Positions 16,528-25,539 of a DNA stretch of 64,000 nucleotides are shown here, one piece after another (the first letter of the stretch is position 1; each line of letters opens with the position of its first letter). The DNA is taken from NCBI GenBank assembly GCA_041940425.1, contig JBGTSF010000006.1, forward strand, positions 40,944 to 104,943, given 5' to 3'. Origin of the DNA: DATHTS01 sp041940425 (lineage in GTDB: Bacteria > Acidobacteriota > Blastocatellia > Pyrinomonadales > Pyrinomonadaceae). The notes under the pieces are model-generated. The model saw nothing but the letters and a program-made list of their open reading frames with translations. It made no database searches and was not told where the DNA came from. Position numbers and translations under genes: made by a program.

Positions 16528-18978
16528 ATGACCGGCGAACAGTGGCAACAAGTCAAACAAATTTTCAGCGAAGCCCTCGAACTTCCGAGCGTCGAACGCC
16601 AATCTTTTATCGAACAAAAATCGAACGGTGACGAATTGATTGTTAAAGAAGTCCACGCGCTTTTGGAATCCGACGAAGAAGCCGAAGATTTTATCGAACG
16701 TCCCGTTTTGCCGATCTCCGATCTGGTCAGAGACGAAACGGCTCTGGCGGGCAAACAGATCGGTCAATATCTGATCGAGAAAGAGATCGGACGCGGCGGA
16801 ATGGGCGCGGTTTATGTCGCAAAACGAGCCGACCGGGAATTTGAAAAGCGCGTTGCCGTCAAACTCATCAAACGCGGCTTGGACACAGATGACATCATTC
16901 GCCGTTTCCGGCACGAACGCCAAATTCTCGCCGCGCTCGATCATCCGAACATTACGCGCCTGCTCGACGGCGGCACGACCGATGACGGTTTGCCGTATCT
17001 GGTGATGGATTATGTCGAAGGTTTGCCGGTCACGCGCTATTCGGAAAAACACGGGCTGACCGTCAATCAACGGCTCAAACTTTTTTTGCAAGTTTGTTCG
17101 GCAGTTTTTTACGCTCATCAAAATCTGATAATTCACCGCGATTTAAAGCCTTCGAATATTCTGGTAACGACCGACGGCATTCCGAAACTGCTCGACTTCG
17201 GTATCGCCAAACTGACCGCTCCAGATTCGCCGCAGACACTTGATCGGCAGTCAACCCAATTGATGACTCCCGAATATGCTAGCCCCGAACAAATTCTTGG
17301 GCAATCCGTTACGACCGCCACCGATATTTACAGCCTCGGTGTCGTGCTTTACGAACTTTTGACCGGACACAAACCTTTTAAGATAAAAGGCGATAATCAG
17401 TTTGAATTATCGAAGGTCATCACCGGCTCGGCACCTCTCAAACCGAGTTCGATAGTTACGCAGGGCAGAAAGATCAGCAATCGGCAGGCGGCAGTCAGCA
17501 TCCAACTGCGCGGAGATTTGGACAATATAATTTTGATGGCGATTCGCAAAGAACCCGACCGGCGTTATTCTTCGGTCGAACAGTTCGCCGCCGACATCGA
17601 ACGCTTTTTAGACGGACTGCCCGTTTTAGCGCGGGAAGATACTTTCGGCTACCGCGCTTCAAAATTCGTCCAACGCCACAAAGCCGCCGTTACCGCCGGA
17701 GCGGGATTTGTTACCGCGCTTGTCGGCGGTTTGATCGCCACTAGGCGACAGGCGGAAATTGCCCGCCGCCAACGCGACAATGCGGAAAAAATAAATCAAT
17801 TCTTGGAAAAAATGCTCGCTTCCGCCAATCCCCGCGCCGCCGGCAAAGATGTCAAGGTGAGCGAAATTCTGGGCATTGCGGCGCAAAGTATCGAAACGGA
17901 TTTTTCGGATAATCCGGCGATTGCCGCCAATCTGAATACGACGCTCGGACTGACTTATCTGAGTCTCGGACAATTCGATTCAGCCGAAAAACATCTGAAA
18001 TCCGCCCTCGACACGCGCCTCTCTCGTTTTCCGCGAAAAAGCCTGGAAGTCGCGCGAAGTCTGAACAATTACGGAAAATTTTTAGCCGAAAAAGGCGATC
18101 TGAACCAAGCCGAACCGCTCTACCGCGAAGCACTCGAAACTTTGCGGAATCTGCTCGGCAGTAAAAGTTTGGAAGTTGCCGACACGCTGGAAAATATCGG
18201 TTATCTGGTCGGATTGAAAGCGAATTACCGCGAAGCCATCCGTTTTTACGAAGAAGAATTGGCGATTCGGATTGCTCATCTCGGCGAAAATCACCCTGAT
18301 GTCGCCCGCACGATGGGCAAGCTCGGAAATGTTCTGACGGTTCTGGACAAACGCGAACAAGCCGAACCTCTGCACCGTCAATCGCTGAAAATTCTGCAAA
18401 AACTTCACGGGCGCGAACATCCCGACATCGTTTCTTCGATCTTCAATCTGGTCGGCACGATCTATGCCGCGCGTCCCGAAGAAGCCGAACGGTTAAGCCG
18501 CGAATCGCTGGCGATGTCCCGCCGGATTTTCGGCGCGGAGCATACGGACACGGTTTGGGCGCAGTATAATCTGGCTTACGTTTTGATTCACCGAAAAAAA
18601 CATGCTGAAGCCGAAGCCGTCGTGCGCGAGGCATTGGAAAAACGCGGCGTTAGCATTCCCGAAGAACATCCCGCGGTCGGAAGTTGTCTGCTTCTTTTGG
18701 GACGGACGCTGATGGCGCAAGGCGACTTTCAAAATGCAAGATCAGCCTTTGAACAATGTCTCGAACTCCGGCGCAAAACTCTGCCCGAAGATCACTGGCT
18801 GCTGGCGACGAGCAGCAGTTTTTTAGGCGAATGTCTGATGAATCTGGGTGATACAGGATCCGGCAAAAGACTTCTTTTCGAAAATTACGAAATTCTCAGG
18901 GAAAAACTCGGTGCGGATCACGAACAGACCCGTCAAGCCGAAGAAAGAATTCTAAAGTTTTTCGGCGGCAAAATTTGA
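16528..18978 (+). CDS. Transmembrane Ser/Thr protein kinase with TPR repeats
   Basis: A Hanks-type kinase, 816 aa. Seen: an N-terminal acidic helical segment (1-65), the glycine loop GRGGMGAVY (about 88-96), the VAVK lysine, the catalytic loop HRDLKPSN (about 201), DFGIAKL (about 221) and the activation end TPEYASPEQ, then a membrane segment near residues 386-406 (AAVTAGAGFVTALVGGLIAT). After it come about eight TPR units (LNNYGKFLAEKGDLNQAEPLYREAL type) of the kinesin-light-chain kind. The TPR part would lie outside the cytoplasm and could bind a ligand or partner. Its position after the sigma gene suggests one signalling unit. Confidence 0.93.
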   Translation: MTGEQWQQVKQIFSEALELPSVERQSFIEQKSNGDELIVKEVHALLESDEEAEDFIERPVLPISDLVRDETALAGKQIGQYLIEKEIGRGGMGAVYVAKRADREFEKRVAVKLIKRGLDTDDIIRRFRHERQILAALDHPNITRLLDGGTTDDGLPYLVMDYVEGLPVTRYSEKHGLTVNQRLKLFLQVCSAVFYAHQNLIIHRDLKPSNILVTTDGIPKLLDFGIAKLTAPDSPQTLDRQSTQLMTPEYASPEQILGQSVTTATDIYSLGVVLYELLTGHKPFKIKGDNQFELSKVITGSAPLKPSSIVTQGRKISNRQAAVSIQLRGDLDNIILMAIRKEPDRRYSSVEQFAADIERFLDGLPVLAREDTFGYRASKFVQRHKAAVTAGAGFVTALVGGLIATRRQAEIARRQRDNAEKINQFLEKMLASANPRAAGKDVKVSEILGIAAQSIETDFSDNPAIAANLNTTLGLTYLSLGQFDSAEKHLKSALDTRLSRFPRKSLEVARSLNNYGKFLAEKGDLNQAEPLYREALETLRNLLGSKSLEVADTLENIGYLVGLKANYREAIRFYEEELAIRIAHLGENHPDVARTMGKLGNVLTVLDKREQAEPLHRQSLKILQKLHGREHPDIVSSIFNLVGTIYAARPEEAERLSRESLAMSRRIFGAEHTDTVWAQYNLAYVLIHRKKHAEAEAVVREALEKRGVSIPEEHPAVGSCLLLLGRTLMAQGDFQNARSAFEQCLELRRKTLPEDHWLLATSSSFLGECLMNLGDTGSGKRLLFENYEILREKLGADHEQTRQAEERILKFFGGKI

Positions 18979-19086
18979 GAAGCTATTTGAAGATAAAATC
19001 TGACTGATCTCGTATTACAAACGTCAGTTCGGGCTGAGAGAATCCGACGAACTATTGGACGATTGAACGATAAGCTGTAAATAAAG

Positions 19087-19119
19087 CAAAACGGACACCT
19101 TTCGAGTGTCCGTTTAATT
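19087..19119 (-). terminator. Terminator downstream of tRNA-Thr
   Basis: AAACGGACAC (19089-19098) pairs with GTGTCCGTTT (19106-19115) around CTTTCGA. It lies just after the 3' end of the leftward tRNA gene. It could also work for rightward transcripts, since an ATTTTT tract follows on the plus strand. Confidence 0.75.
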
Positions 19120-19123
19120 TTTA

Positions 19124-19199
<76 letters not shown>

Positions 19200-19321
19200 A
19201 AAAAATCGTTTGCCGAATTTCAGAATATACTTGTCCGCGCTTGTATCTGTCAAGCATTGAGCGCGGGTTTTCGAGTTTTCGGCTTCACTATTTTTGAGCG
19301 AACATTTACGATTAAAAGCGT

Positions 19322-20659
19322 ATGAAAGTAAATGTTATCGGCGGCGGTCTGGCGGGTGTCGAAGCCGCATGGCAGTCGGCGAACGCGGGCGCGCAGGTTA
19401 AACTCTTTGAAATGCGTCCGCTGACGCAGACTCCGGCGCACCGGACGGAAAAACTCGCGGAAATCGTCTGTTCGAATTCTCTAAAATCCGACGAAACCGG
19501 CACCGCGCCGTATCTTTTGAAAGAAGAACTCCGGCGCGGCTCGTCGCTCGTGATGGAAGCGGCGATGCGGAATAAAATTCCGGCGGGCGCGGCTCTCGCG
19601 GTTGACCGCATCAAGTTTGCAGAATACATCACCGAAAAGATCAAGGCTCATCCCCGGATCGAAATCGTTCGTGAAGAAGTTACGAAAATTCCCGCAGACG
19701 AAATCACGATCATCGCCACCGGACCGCTTACCTCGGACGCGCTGACCGCCGAGATTATGAAAATGACGGGCGACGATCAGCTTTATTTTTATGACGCCAT
19801 TGCGCCGATCGTCGCGGCGGATTCGATTGATATGTCGGTCGCTTTCAAGGCGGCGCGTTACGGCAAAGGCGGCGACGATTATATCAATTGTCCTTTTACA
19901 AAAGAGCAGTATGAAATTTTTTATAATGAATTGATAAACGCTAAATCGGTTCCGCTGAAACGCTTTGAGGAAACGCGCTGGTTCGAAGCCTGTCTGCCGA
20001 TCGAAGAACTTGCCAGACGCGGCGTTGACACTCTGCGTTTCGGTCCGATGAAACCGAAAGGTCTTTATGTTGACGGAAGAGAGCCTTACGCCGCCGTGCA
20101 GCTCCGGCAGGAAGATTTGATGGCGGACGCTTTCGGTCTGGTCGGTTTTCAAAATCACCTGCGCTACGGCGAACAGAAACGGATTTTACAACTCATTCCG
20201 GGCTTGGAAAACTGCGACGTCCTGCAATACGGGCAGATTCACCGCAATACGTTTATCAATTCACCGAAAATCTTACGCGAAACTTTGCAGACGAAAAATA
20301 ACGCGAAACTTTTTTTCGCCGGACAGATCACGGGTGTCGAAGGCTACATCGAATCGGTCGGAACGGGCTGGCTTGCGGGACTTAACGCGGCGCGGCTTTT
20401 GCGCGATGAAGAAATGCTCGTCGCGCCGTCGAGTTCGGCAATCGGCGCGTTGTGCCGTTATGTTTCAAACGTCGAAACAAAAAATTTTCAGCCGGTCAAT
20501 ATCTCATTCGGTTTGCTCGAACCACTTCCGACTGAACTAAGAAAAAAATACCGCAACAAACGCGAGCGTCATCAAATTCAAGTCGAATTGGCTTTGAAGG
20601 ATTGGGATGAATGGCTAAATAAAATCAATGAAAAACTTTTTGATAAAAGTCATGCTTAA
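19322..20659 (+). CDS. trmFO: Methylenetetrahydrofolate--tRNA-(uracil-5-)-methyltransferase TrmFO
   Basis: It uses methylenetetrahydrofolate and FADH2 to make ribothymidine at position 54 of tRNA. Seen: the FAD-binding start VNVIGGGLAGVEAAWQ, the hallmark FEMRPLTQTPAHRTEKLAEI with VCSNSLKSD following, AVDRIKFAEYITEKI, the NCPFTKEQYEIFYNELINA segment, FEACLPIEELARRGVDTLRF, and the C-terminal FFAGQITGVEGYIESVGTGW. Length 445 aa is typical. The gene is divergent from the tRNA-Thr gene. Confidence 0.96.
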   Translation: MKVNVIGGGLAGVEAAWQSANAGAQVKLFEMRPLTQTPAHRTEKLAEIVCSNSLKSDETGTAPYLLKEELRRGSSLVMEAAMRNKIPAGAALAVDRIKFAEYITEKIKAHPRIEIVREEVTKIPADEITIIATGPLTSDALTAEIMKMTGDDQLYFYDAIAPIVAADSIDMSVAFKAARYGKGGDDYINCPFTKEQYEIFYNELINAKSVPLKRFEETRWFEACLPIEELARRGVDTLRFGPMKPKGLYVDGREPYAAVQLRQEDLMADAFGLVGFQNHLRYGEQKRILQLIPGLENCDVLQYGQIHRNTFINSPKILRETLQTKNNAKLFFAGQITGVEGYIESVGTGWLAGLNAARLLRDEEMLVAPSSSAIGALCRYVSNVETKNFQPVNISFGLLEPLPTELRKKYRNKRERHQIQVELALKDWDEWLNKINEKLFDKSHA

Positions 20660-20877
20660 TGTTTCAGTTATACATCCCGGCGATTTACTTTCGCCGGATT
20701 TAGCTTGAGATTTATTTTATCTGATCGGCTACTGTTTCGTGATTTTATTACCTTTTATTTTGGGCGGGATAGCGATTTTTGTATTAAGAAAAAAGAAAAA
20801 GTTGTAAAGTTTAAATTACCGATGAAGGTTTGATTTTATGGAAGTTGAATTTGTCTAAAATCGCTCCCTAACGGTTG
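20660..20877. other. Intergenic with small hairpin and a possible membrane-protein remnant
   Basis: A 7-bp stem CCGGCGA/TCGCCGG (20677-20697) follows trmFO and may help end its transcript. From about 20740 a short rightward frame reads VILLPFILGGIAIFVLRKK and ends at a TAA near 20805. It resembles one membrane helix with a basic tail but has no good start codon and a stop just upstream. It may be the end of a lost small membrane protein. Confidence 0.35.
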
Positions 20878-21279
20878 CTATACTGATTTTCCTTCGAGCG
20901 CGGCGCGCAAATCGTGCGGGATTTTTACGAGTTTCCCGTTCTTCAAAACGACGACCGTCATCGCGCCTTCGAGCGCCAGTTCGTTTTTATCGGTGAAAGC
21001 TTGAAAATCGTAGCGGATCGAGCTTCGCCCGACTCGCCCGACTGTTAAATATAGACGAAACTCGGCATCGAGCGGGATCATCTTTTTAAAGTCGCATTCG
21101 ATCCGCACGCGCGGAAAATCGAATTCTTTTAATTTTTCAAACATCGAAAAACCGATCTTTCTTAAAAGCTCGATCTCGGCTTCTTCGACGATCTCGAAAA
21201 TGCGCGGGAAATGCAGAATGCCCGCCGCGTCAACGTCCGCCCAGCGCATCCGGCGCGTGAATTCGATAAATGGTTTCAT
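20878..21279 (-). CDS. Acyl-CoA thioesterase, 4HBT/YbgC-like hotdog fold
   Basis: A 133-aa hotdog-fold protein. Seen: MRWADVDAAGILHFPRIFEI, which matches the YbgC/4-hydroxybenzoyl-CoA thioesterase signature with its catalytic Asp in DVDAAG, then EIELLRKIG and IECDFKKMIPLDAEFRLYL. It probably hydrolyses acyl-CoA in the cytoplasm; the chain type is unknown. I chose the ATG at 21279 (MKPFIEFTRR). The upstream 14 codons of the longer frame (MSICVHLWIIF...) are translation of the CACAGATG repeat and should not be included. Confidence 0.85.
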   Translation of the reverse strand: MKPFIEFTRRMRWADVDAAGILHFPRIFEIVEEAEIELLRKIGFSMFEKLKEFDFPRVRIECDFKKMIPLDAEFRLYLTVGRVGRSSIRYDFQAFTDKNELALEGAMTVVVLKNGKLVKIPHDLRAALEGKSV

Positions 21280-21289
21280 AAATTTTAGG

Positions 21290-21405
21290 AAAATTATCCA
21301 CAGATGGACACAGATGGACACAGATAAAACCGGATTTTTAGAATCAAATCATCTATTCAAAAAGCAAAAAAATCTGTGTTCATCCGTGTTTATCTGTGGA
21401 CAAAA
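21290..21405. repeat. Long inverted repeat, CACAGATGGACACAGATGG class
   Basis: Tandem CACAGATGGA words from 21298 face ATCTGTGTTCATCCGTGTTT words at 21371-21398. The right end is a few bases from the stop of the regulator gene and the left end about 10 bp from the start of the thioesterase gene, so the hairpin sits in the leader of the thioesterase. Confidence 0.88.
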
Positions 21406-21407
21406 AA

Positions 21408-22184
21408 TTAATCTTTAACATTAAATCCGAGTTGGCGCGAAACCTGATTGGCGGATTTGCGGACGAGTTCGACGATCTTCGGCAGATGATTTTCGTCTAT
21501 ATGCAGAATCGTGCTTGATGTTCCGAGCGCGGCGGCGACCGAGCCTTTCGCGTCGAAGATCGGCGCGGCGATACAGCGTACGCCGTCGGCGTTTTCCTCG
21601 TTGTCAATCGCAAAACCGTATTGTCTGACCTTTCTCGTTTCCTGCAAAAATTTCTGTTTCGAGGTGATTGATTTGCGCGTTTTCTTTTCCATTCCCTGTT
21701 TTTCCAAGATTTTTAAAATTTCCTTTTCCGGCAGATTGGCGACGAGAATTTTGCCGATGGCAGTCGTGTGAACCGGCAGGCGATGACCGACCCAAATGTC
21801 CATCTTGATAAAACTTTTTTCGTTTTCGACCTTTTCGATATAGACGGCGCGACCGTTATCGAGAACCGCTAAATGGGCTTCGGGCAGGCGCGATTTTTTC
21901 AGAAAATCTTCCAGCACGGGTTTGGCGATTTCGCGCACGTCGAGATGCGTCAAAGCGTCGCCCGTCAGACTCATCAGCTTCAAACCGAGACGATATTTTC
22001 CGTGCAGATCGCGGTGCAGATAAGCGCGTTTTTCCAGAACGCGCAGGATGTAGCTTGCCGAACTTTTCGGGATTTTCAGACGGCGGCTCAAGTCCGAATT
22101 GCTCAAACCGCGGCTGCTCTCGGCGACCGTTTCGATAATTGACAACGCGCGTTCGACGGCGTTTGAAGTTGTTTCCTGTGCCAT
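21408..22184 (-). CDS. IclR-family transcriptional regulator
   Basis: A 258-aa regulator. Seen: an N-terminal winged helix (ERALSIIETVAESSRGLSNS, then DLSRRLKIPKSSASYILRVL, about residues 10-62) and a GAF-like effector domain (about 80-255) with GHRLPVHTTAIGKILVA and EENADGVRCIAAPIFD, both IclR family hallmarks. It is divergent from malate synthase and isocitrate lyase. IclR in enterobacteria represses the aceBAK operon and senses glyoxylate/pyruvate, so the same role is likely here (inference). The start codon and ribosome site are part of a perfect 26-bp tandem duplication. Confidence 0.9.
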   Translation of the reverse strand: MAQETTSNAVERALSIIETVAESSRGLSNSDLSRRLKIPKSSASYILRVLEKRAYLHRDLHGKYRLGLKLMSLTGDALTHLDVREIAKPVLEDFLKKSRLPEAHLAVLDNGRAVYIEKVENEKSFIKMDIWVGHRLPVHTTAIGKILVANLPEKEILKILEKQGMEKKTRKSITSKQKFLQETRKVRQYGFAIDNEENADGVRCIAAPIFDAKGSVAAALGTSSTILHIDENHLPKIVELVRKSANQVSRQLGFNVKD

Positions 22185-22233
22185 AAAAATTTTCCGAGAA
22201 GATAATACATAAAAATTTTCCGAGAAGATAATA
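22182..22233. repeat. Perfect 26-bp tandem duplication over the regulator's start codon
   Basis: 22182-22207 and 22208-22233 are identical (CATAAAAATTTTCCGAGAAG plus ATAATA). On the minus strand each unit holds a ribosome-site-like GGAAAA and an ATG. The upstream ATG (22210) is out of frame with the regulator and opens a frame across its start. Confidence 0.9.
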
Positions 22234-22350
22234 AATGAATTTTGCCCGCAAAACTATGCAAAAGAAAAGATTTTGTTTGCTTTTACAGGCAGAAATTATT
22301 TTATTTTCAAATGTGAGATTTGACAAGTTTCGTTCGGGATAATGAAAAAA

Positions 22351-22451
22351 TGTTCAAGATACGGAACTTCGCAGTTAAAAATATTTACAAAAGAGAAAAA
22401 TAATTATATCGTCGTTTCAAAATACAGAATTACAATTCAATATCTTGAACA
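22351..22451. promoter_or_regulatory. Candidate operator pair upstream of aceB
   Basis: TGTTCAAGATA (22351-22361) and TATCTTGAACA (22441-22451) are a perfect 11-bp inverted pair about 79 bp apart. The second lies 12 bp before the malate synthase ATG. In the space between the divergent regulator and aceB this is a plausible pair of regulator sites, possibly looping. It does not match the enterobacterial IclR box. Confidence 0.4.
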
Positions 22452-22463
22452 ATAGAAAAATTT

Positions 22464-24032
22464 ATGAATCAAACTACATTTGAACGTAAATTCGATCCGC
22501 GCATTAATCATGCGCCGACCGATTTTGACATTAAAAAGGATTTACCCGAAGGATTCGCGGATTTTTTCGCCGGACTCCATGAAGAATTTACGCCGCGTCA
22601 GCAAGCCTTAGCGCGAAAACGCGCCGCTGTTTTAAATGCTTCACACGAAGGCGAATTACCCGATTACGAAGAAACAAACGAAAAAGTAAGCGGCGATTGG
22701 AAGATCAATCTGCCTGCATGGTGCGAAGACCAGCGCAATCAGATGACCGGACCGGCGGACGACGTCGAACTCGTGGTCAAGATGCTGAACTCCGGCGCGC
22801 CGGGCGTGATGATTGACCTGGAAGATTCGATGGCGAATGCTTGGGCAAATCTCGAACAGGGAATCGAAAATTCGATCCGGGCTTTGCACGGCGAACTTTC
22901 CTATTACGACAAAAAACGCGAGCGCGAGGTTTCGATAAATTCGAGCGATACGGCGGCGTTGATTCGCGTGCGCGGTCTGCATTTGAACCAAGCCGGAATA
23001 TTCAAAGACGAACTCGTTTCGGCTTCCGTCTATGACGCTGCCCGCATCGCGTTCGGCGTTGACCGGTCGAAACTGAAACATAATCTGACATTTTATATTC
23101 CTAAGAGCGAATCGGCGGACGAAGCAATTTTCTGGCGCGATCTTTTTAAAAAAATCGAGGAAAAATCAAGTTGGGAAAAAGGTTTTATAAAATGTTTCGC
23201 ACTTGTCGAAGCGCATCCGTTGGCGTATCAGATAGAGGAATTTATCTACAACCTGCGCGAACATATTCTGGGACTCAATCTCGGTCGCTGGGATTATATG
23301 GCGTCGCTGATTCATTTCAACCTCGAAAATCCGAAATGGGTTTTGCCCGATAGAAACACGATCCCGTCGGATGTCGCGTTTTTTCAAAACCTGCGCGAAC
23401 TGCTCGTCGAAACCTGTCATAAACACGGGCTTCTGGCGATCGGCGGAATGACCGCGCTGTTTCCGAACCGCGCCGACGAGGAATTAAACGAACGCGCTCT
23501 GAAAGATTTAGCCGCCGATAAAAACAACGAAGCCGAAGTCGGAATGGACGGCGCGTGGACGGGGCACCCGGATCAAAACCAGATCGCCGTCGAGCAATTT
23601 CCCGCGCCGAACCAGCTCGATGTGAGAAAACCGGAGTTGGCGGAAAAATCCGATCTCAGACCTTTGCCGGAAGGCATCGGCAAAAAGACGGTCGAGGGAA
23701 CGCGCGCCGCCGTGCGAACCGTAATTCGTTACCGCAACGGAGTTTTAAACGGTAAGGGCGCGTCGCTTTTAGACGGATATATGGAAGACCTGGCGACCGA
23801 CCGCATATATCGTCTGATGATCGCGCAGAGAATTAAACATAAAGATGCGGTAAAGATCACGGACGAAAACGGTGATGAAGTAAAACACACGCCGGAATTC
23901 GTTTCAAAGATTTTTGATGAAGAACTCGAAAAACTTCTGCAAACAGTGGAAAACGGACAGCGCGAAACATTGAAACAAGCGAGACATTTGAGCGAGGGGA
24001 TGATTATGAAAGGAGAATTCGATCCAATTTAA
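22464..24032 (+). CDS. aceB: Malate synthase A
   Basis: It condenses glyoxylate with acetyl-CoA to malate, the second step of the glyoxylate bypass. Seen: GAPGVMIDLEDSMANAWANL (the catalytic Arg/Asp/Glu region), the ALVEAHPLAYQIEEFIYNLR segment, LGLNLGRWDYMASLIH, AIGGMTALFPNR, VGMDGAWTGHPDQNQIA and a C-terminal helical plug with the KHKDAVKITDENG region. The 522-aa length is that of the A isoform, not the 700-aa G form. Its partner aceA follows after an 81-bp gap that holds a hairpin. Confidence 0.96.
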   Translation: MNQTTFERKFDPRINHAPTDFDIKKDLPEGFADFFAGLHEEFTPRQQALARKRAAVLNASHEGELPDYEETNEKVSGDWKINLPAWCEDQRNQMTGPADDVELVVKMLNSGAPGVMIDLEDSMANAWANLEQGIENSIRALHGELSYYDKKREREVSINSSDTAALIRVRGLHLNQAGIFKDELVSASVYDAARIAFGVDRSKLKHNLTFYIPKSESADEAIFWRDLFKKIEEKSSWEKGFIKCFALVEAHPLAYQIEEFIYNLREHILGLNLGRWDYMASLIHFNLENPKWVLPDRNTIPSDVAFFQNLRELLVETCHKHGLLAIGGMTALFPNRADEELNERALKDLAADKNNEAEVGMDGAWTGHPDQNQIAVEQFPAPNQLDVRKPELAEKSDLRPLPEGIGKKTVEGTRAAVRTVIRYRNGVLNGKGASLLDGYMEDLATDRIYRLMIAQRIKHKDAVKITDENGDEVKHTPEFVSKIFDEELEKLLQTVENGQRETLKQARHLSEGMIMKGEFDPI

Positions 24033-24033
24033 C

Positions 24034-24103
24034 TTAGAAGATAGAAGATAGTAGATAGAAGGTAGAAGGAAAATTTACTATCTTCTAATTTACTATCTTC
24101 TAA
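24034..24103 (+). repeat. Inverted repeat AGAAGATAGAAGATAGTAGA class between aceB and aceA
   Basis: AGAAGATAGAAGATAGTAGA (from 24036) and the opposing ACTATCTTCTA words (24077-24103) can fold into a long hairpin between the two glyoxylate genes. The aceA ribosome site AAGGAGG follows directly at 24103-24109, so the hairpin may affect aceA translation or mRNA decay. Confidence 0.85.
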
Positions 24104-24113
24104 AAGGAGGAAT

Positions 24114-25436
24114 ATGACACGAGAAGAACAAATAAAAACTATCGAAAAAGACTGGGCGGAAAACCCGCGTTGGGACGGCGTGAAGCGCAATTACACGGCG
24201 GAAGATGTTGTCAGGCTTCGCGGTTCGGTAAAGATCGAGTATTCGATTGCCCGGATGGGCGCGGAACGTCTCTGGAAATTGATGAAGGAAGAACCGTATG
24301 TCAACGCGCTCGGCGCATTGACGGGCGGGCAGGCTATTCAGCAGGTGCAAGCCGGACTCAAGGCGATCTATTGCAGCGGCTGGCAGGTGGCGGCGGATGC
24401 AAACGTCGCGGGACAGATGTATCCTGATCAGAGCCTCTATCCCGCGAACAGCGTGCCTGAACTCGTTAGAAAAATTAACAACTCGTTACAGCGCACAGAC
24501 CAAATATACACTGCCGAAGGCAAAAACGGAATTCACTGGTTCGCGCCTATTTTAGCCGATGCCGAAGCCGGTTTCGGCGGAAACTTAAACGCCTTCGAAT
24601 TGATGAAAGCGATGATTGACGCGGGCGCGGCGGGCGTGCATTTCGAAGATCAGCTTTCATCGGTCAAAAAATGCGGGCATATGGGCGGCAAGGTTTTAGT
24701 GCCGACCGGTGAAGCCGTGCAAAAGCTCGTCGCGGCGCGGCTCGCGTCGGACGTCTGCGGCGTGCCGACCGTTTTGTTTGCCCGCACCGACGCGGACGCG
24801 GCGAATCTTCTGACTTCGGACGTGGACGAAAACGATAAGCCGTTCTGCACGGGCAAGCGCACGCCGGAAGGTTTTTATCACGTTAAAAACGGACTTGAAC
24901 AAGCGATTTCGCGCGGGCTGGCTTACGCGCCCTACGCCGATCTCGTCTGGTGCGAAACGAGCGAGCCGAATCTCGAACAGGCGCGGAAATTCGCCGAAGC
25001 GATCCGCGCCGAATACCCGAACAAACTCCTGGCGTATAACTGTTCGCCGAGCTTTAACTGGAAGAAAAAACTCGATGATGAAACGATTGCAAAATTTCAA
25101 AACGAACTCGGAGCGATGGGCTACAAATTTCAGTTTATTACTCTGGCTGGTTTCCATTCGCTTAATTTTGCGATGTTCGAACTGGCGAAAAATTACCAAG
25201 CAGAACAGATGACCGCTTACGCGAAATTGCAGGAACGCGAATTCGCGTCCGAGATTGACGGCTACCGCGCGACGAAACATCAGGCATTTGTCGGCACGGG
25301 ATATTTTGACGCTTTGACACAGACGATTTCCGGCGGCGCGTCTTCGACGACCGCTTTGAAAGGCTCGACCGAGGAAGAGCAGTTTGACGAGGTAATTATC
25401 AAGGATGAAAAAGTCGGAACGGCGGTTTCGGCTTAG
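24114..25436 (+). CDS. aceA: Isocitrate lyase
   Basis: It cleaves isocitrate to glyoxylate and succinate, the entry step of the glyoxylate bypass needed to grow on acetate or fatty acids. Seen: the N-terminal WAENPRWDGVKRNYTAEDV, GGQAIQQVQAGLKAIYCSGW, the PILADAEAGFGGNLNAFELM metal-binding part, and the catalytic signature KKCGHMGGKVLVPT with its Cys, then TDADAANLLTSD and the C-terminal KHQAFVGTGYFDALTQ. The length of 440 aa is normal. A perfect ribosome site AAGGAGG precedes it and a strong terminator follows, so aceB-aceA is a two-gene operon. Confidence 0.97.
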   Translation: MTREEQIKTIEKDWAENPRWDGVKRNYTAEDVVRLRGSVKIEYSIARMGAERLWKLMKEEPYVNALGALTGGQAIQQVQAGLKAIYCSGWQVAADANVAGQMYPDQSLYPANSVPELVRKINNSLQRTDQIYTAEGKNGIHWFAPILADAEAGFGGNLNAFELMKAMIDAGAAGVHFEDQLSSVKKCGHMGGKVLVPTGEAVQKLVAARLASDVCGVPTVLFARTDADAANLLTSDVDENDKPFCTGKRTPEGFYHVKNGLEQAISRGLAYAPYADLVWCETSEPNLEQARKFAEAIRAEYPNKLLAYNCSPSFNWKKKLDDETIAKFQNELGAMGYKFQFITLAGFHSLNFAMFELAKNYQAEQMTAYAKLQEREFASEIDGYRATKHQAFVGTGYFDALTQTISGGASSTTALKGSTEEEQFDEVIIKDEKVGTAVSA

Positions 25437-25460
25437 AAATTGATAAATCTGTCAACATCA

Positions 25461-25493
25461 AAAGACCGCGTTTTAAGCGGTCTTTTTATTTTT
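25461..25493 (+). terminator. Rho-independent terminator of aceB-aceA
   Basis: AAAGACCGC (25461-25469) pairs with GCGGTCTTT (25477-25485) and runs into a T-rich tail. It lies 25 bp after the aceA stop. Confidence 0.9.
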
Positions 25494-25539
25494 GCGTATT
25501 GCCCATATAGTATAATCTTTCAAACCTTGAAATAATTTG

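Noticed and set aside
16510..17136. Leftward 208-codon frame over the start of the TPR kinase
   Set aside because: Exact antisense of a confidently assigned kinase domain.
20740..20805. Small membrane protein gene after trmFO
   Set aside because: Only about 18 codons from a GTG, with a stop just upstream; recorded as a possible remnant in the intergenic entry rather than a gene.
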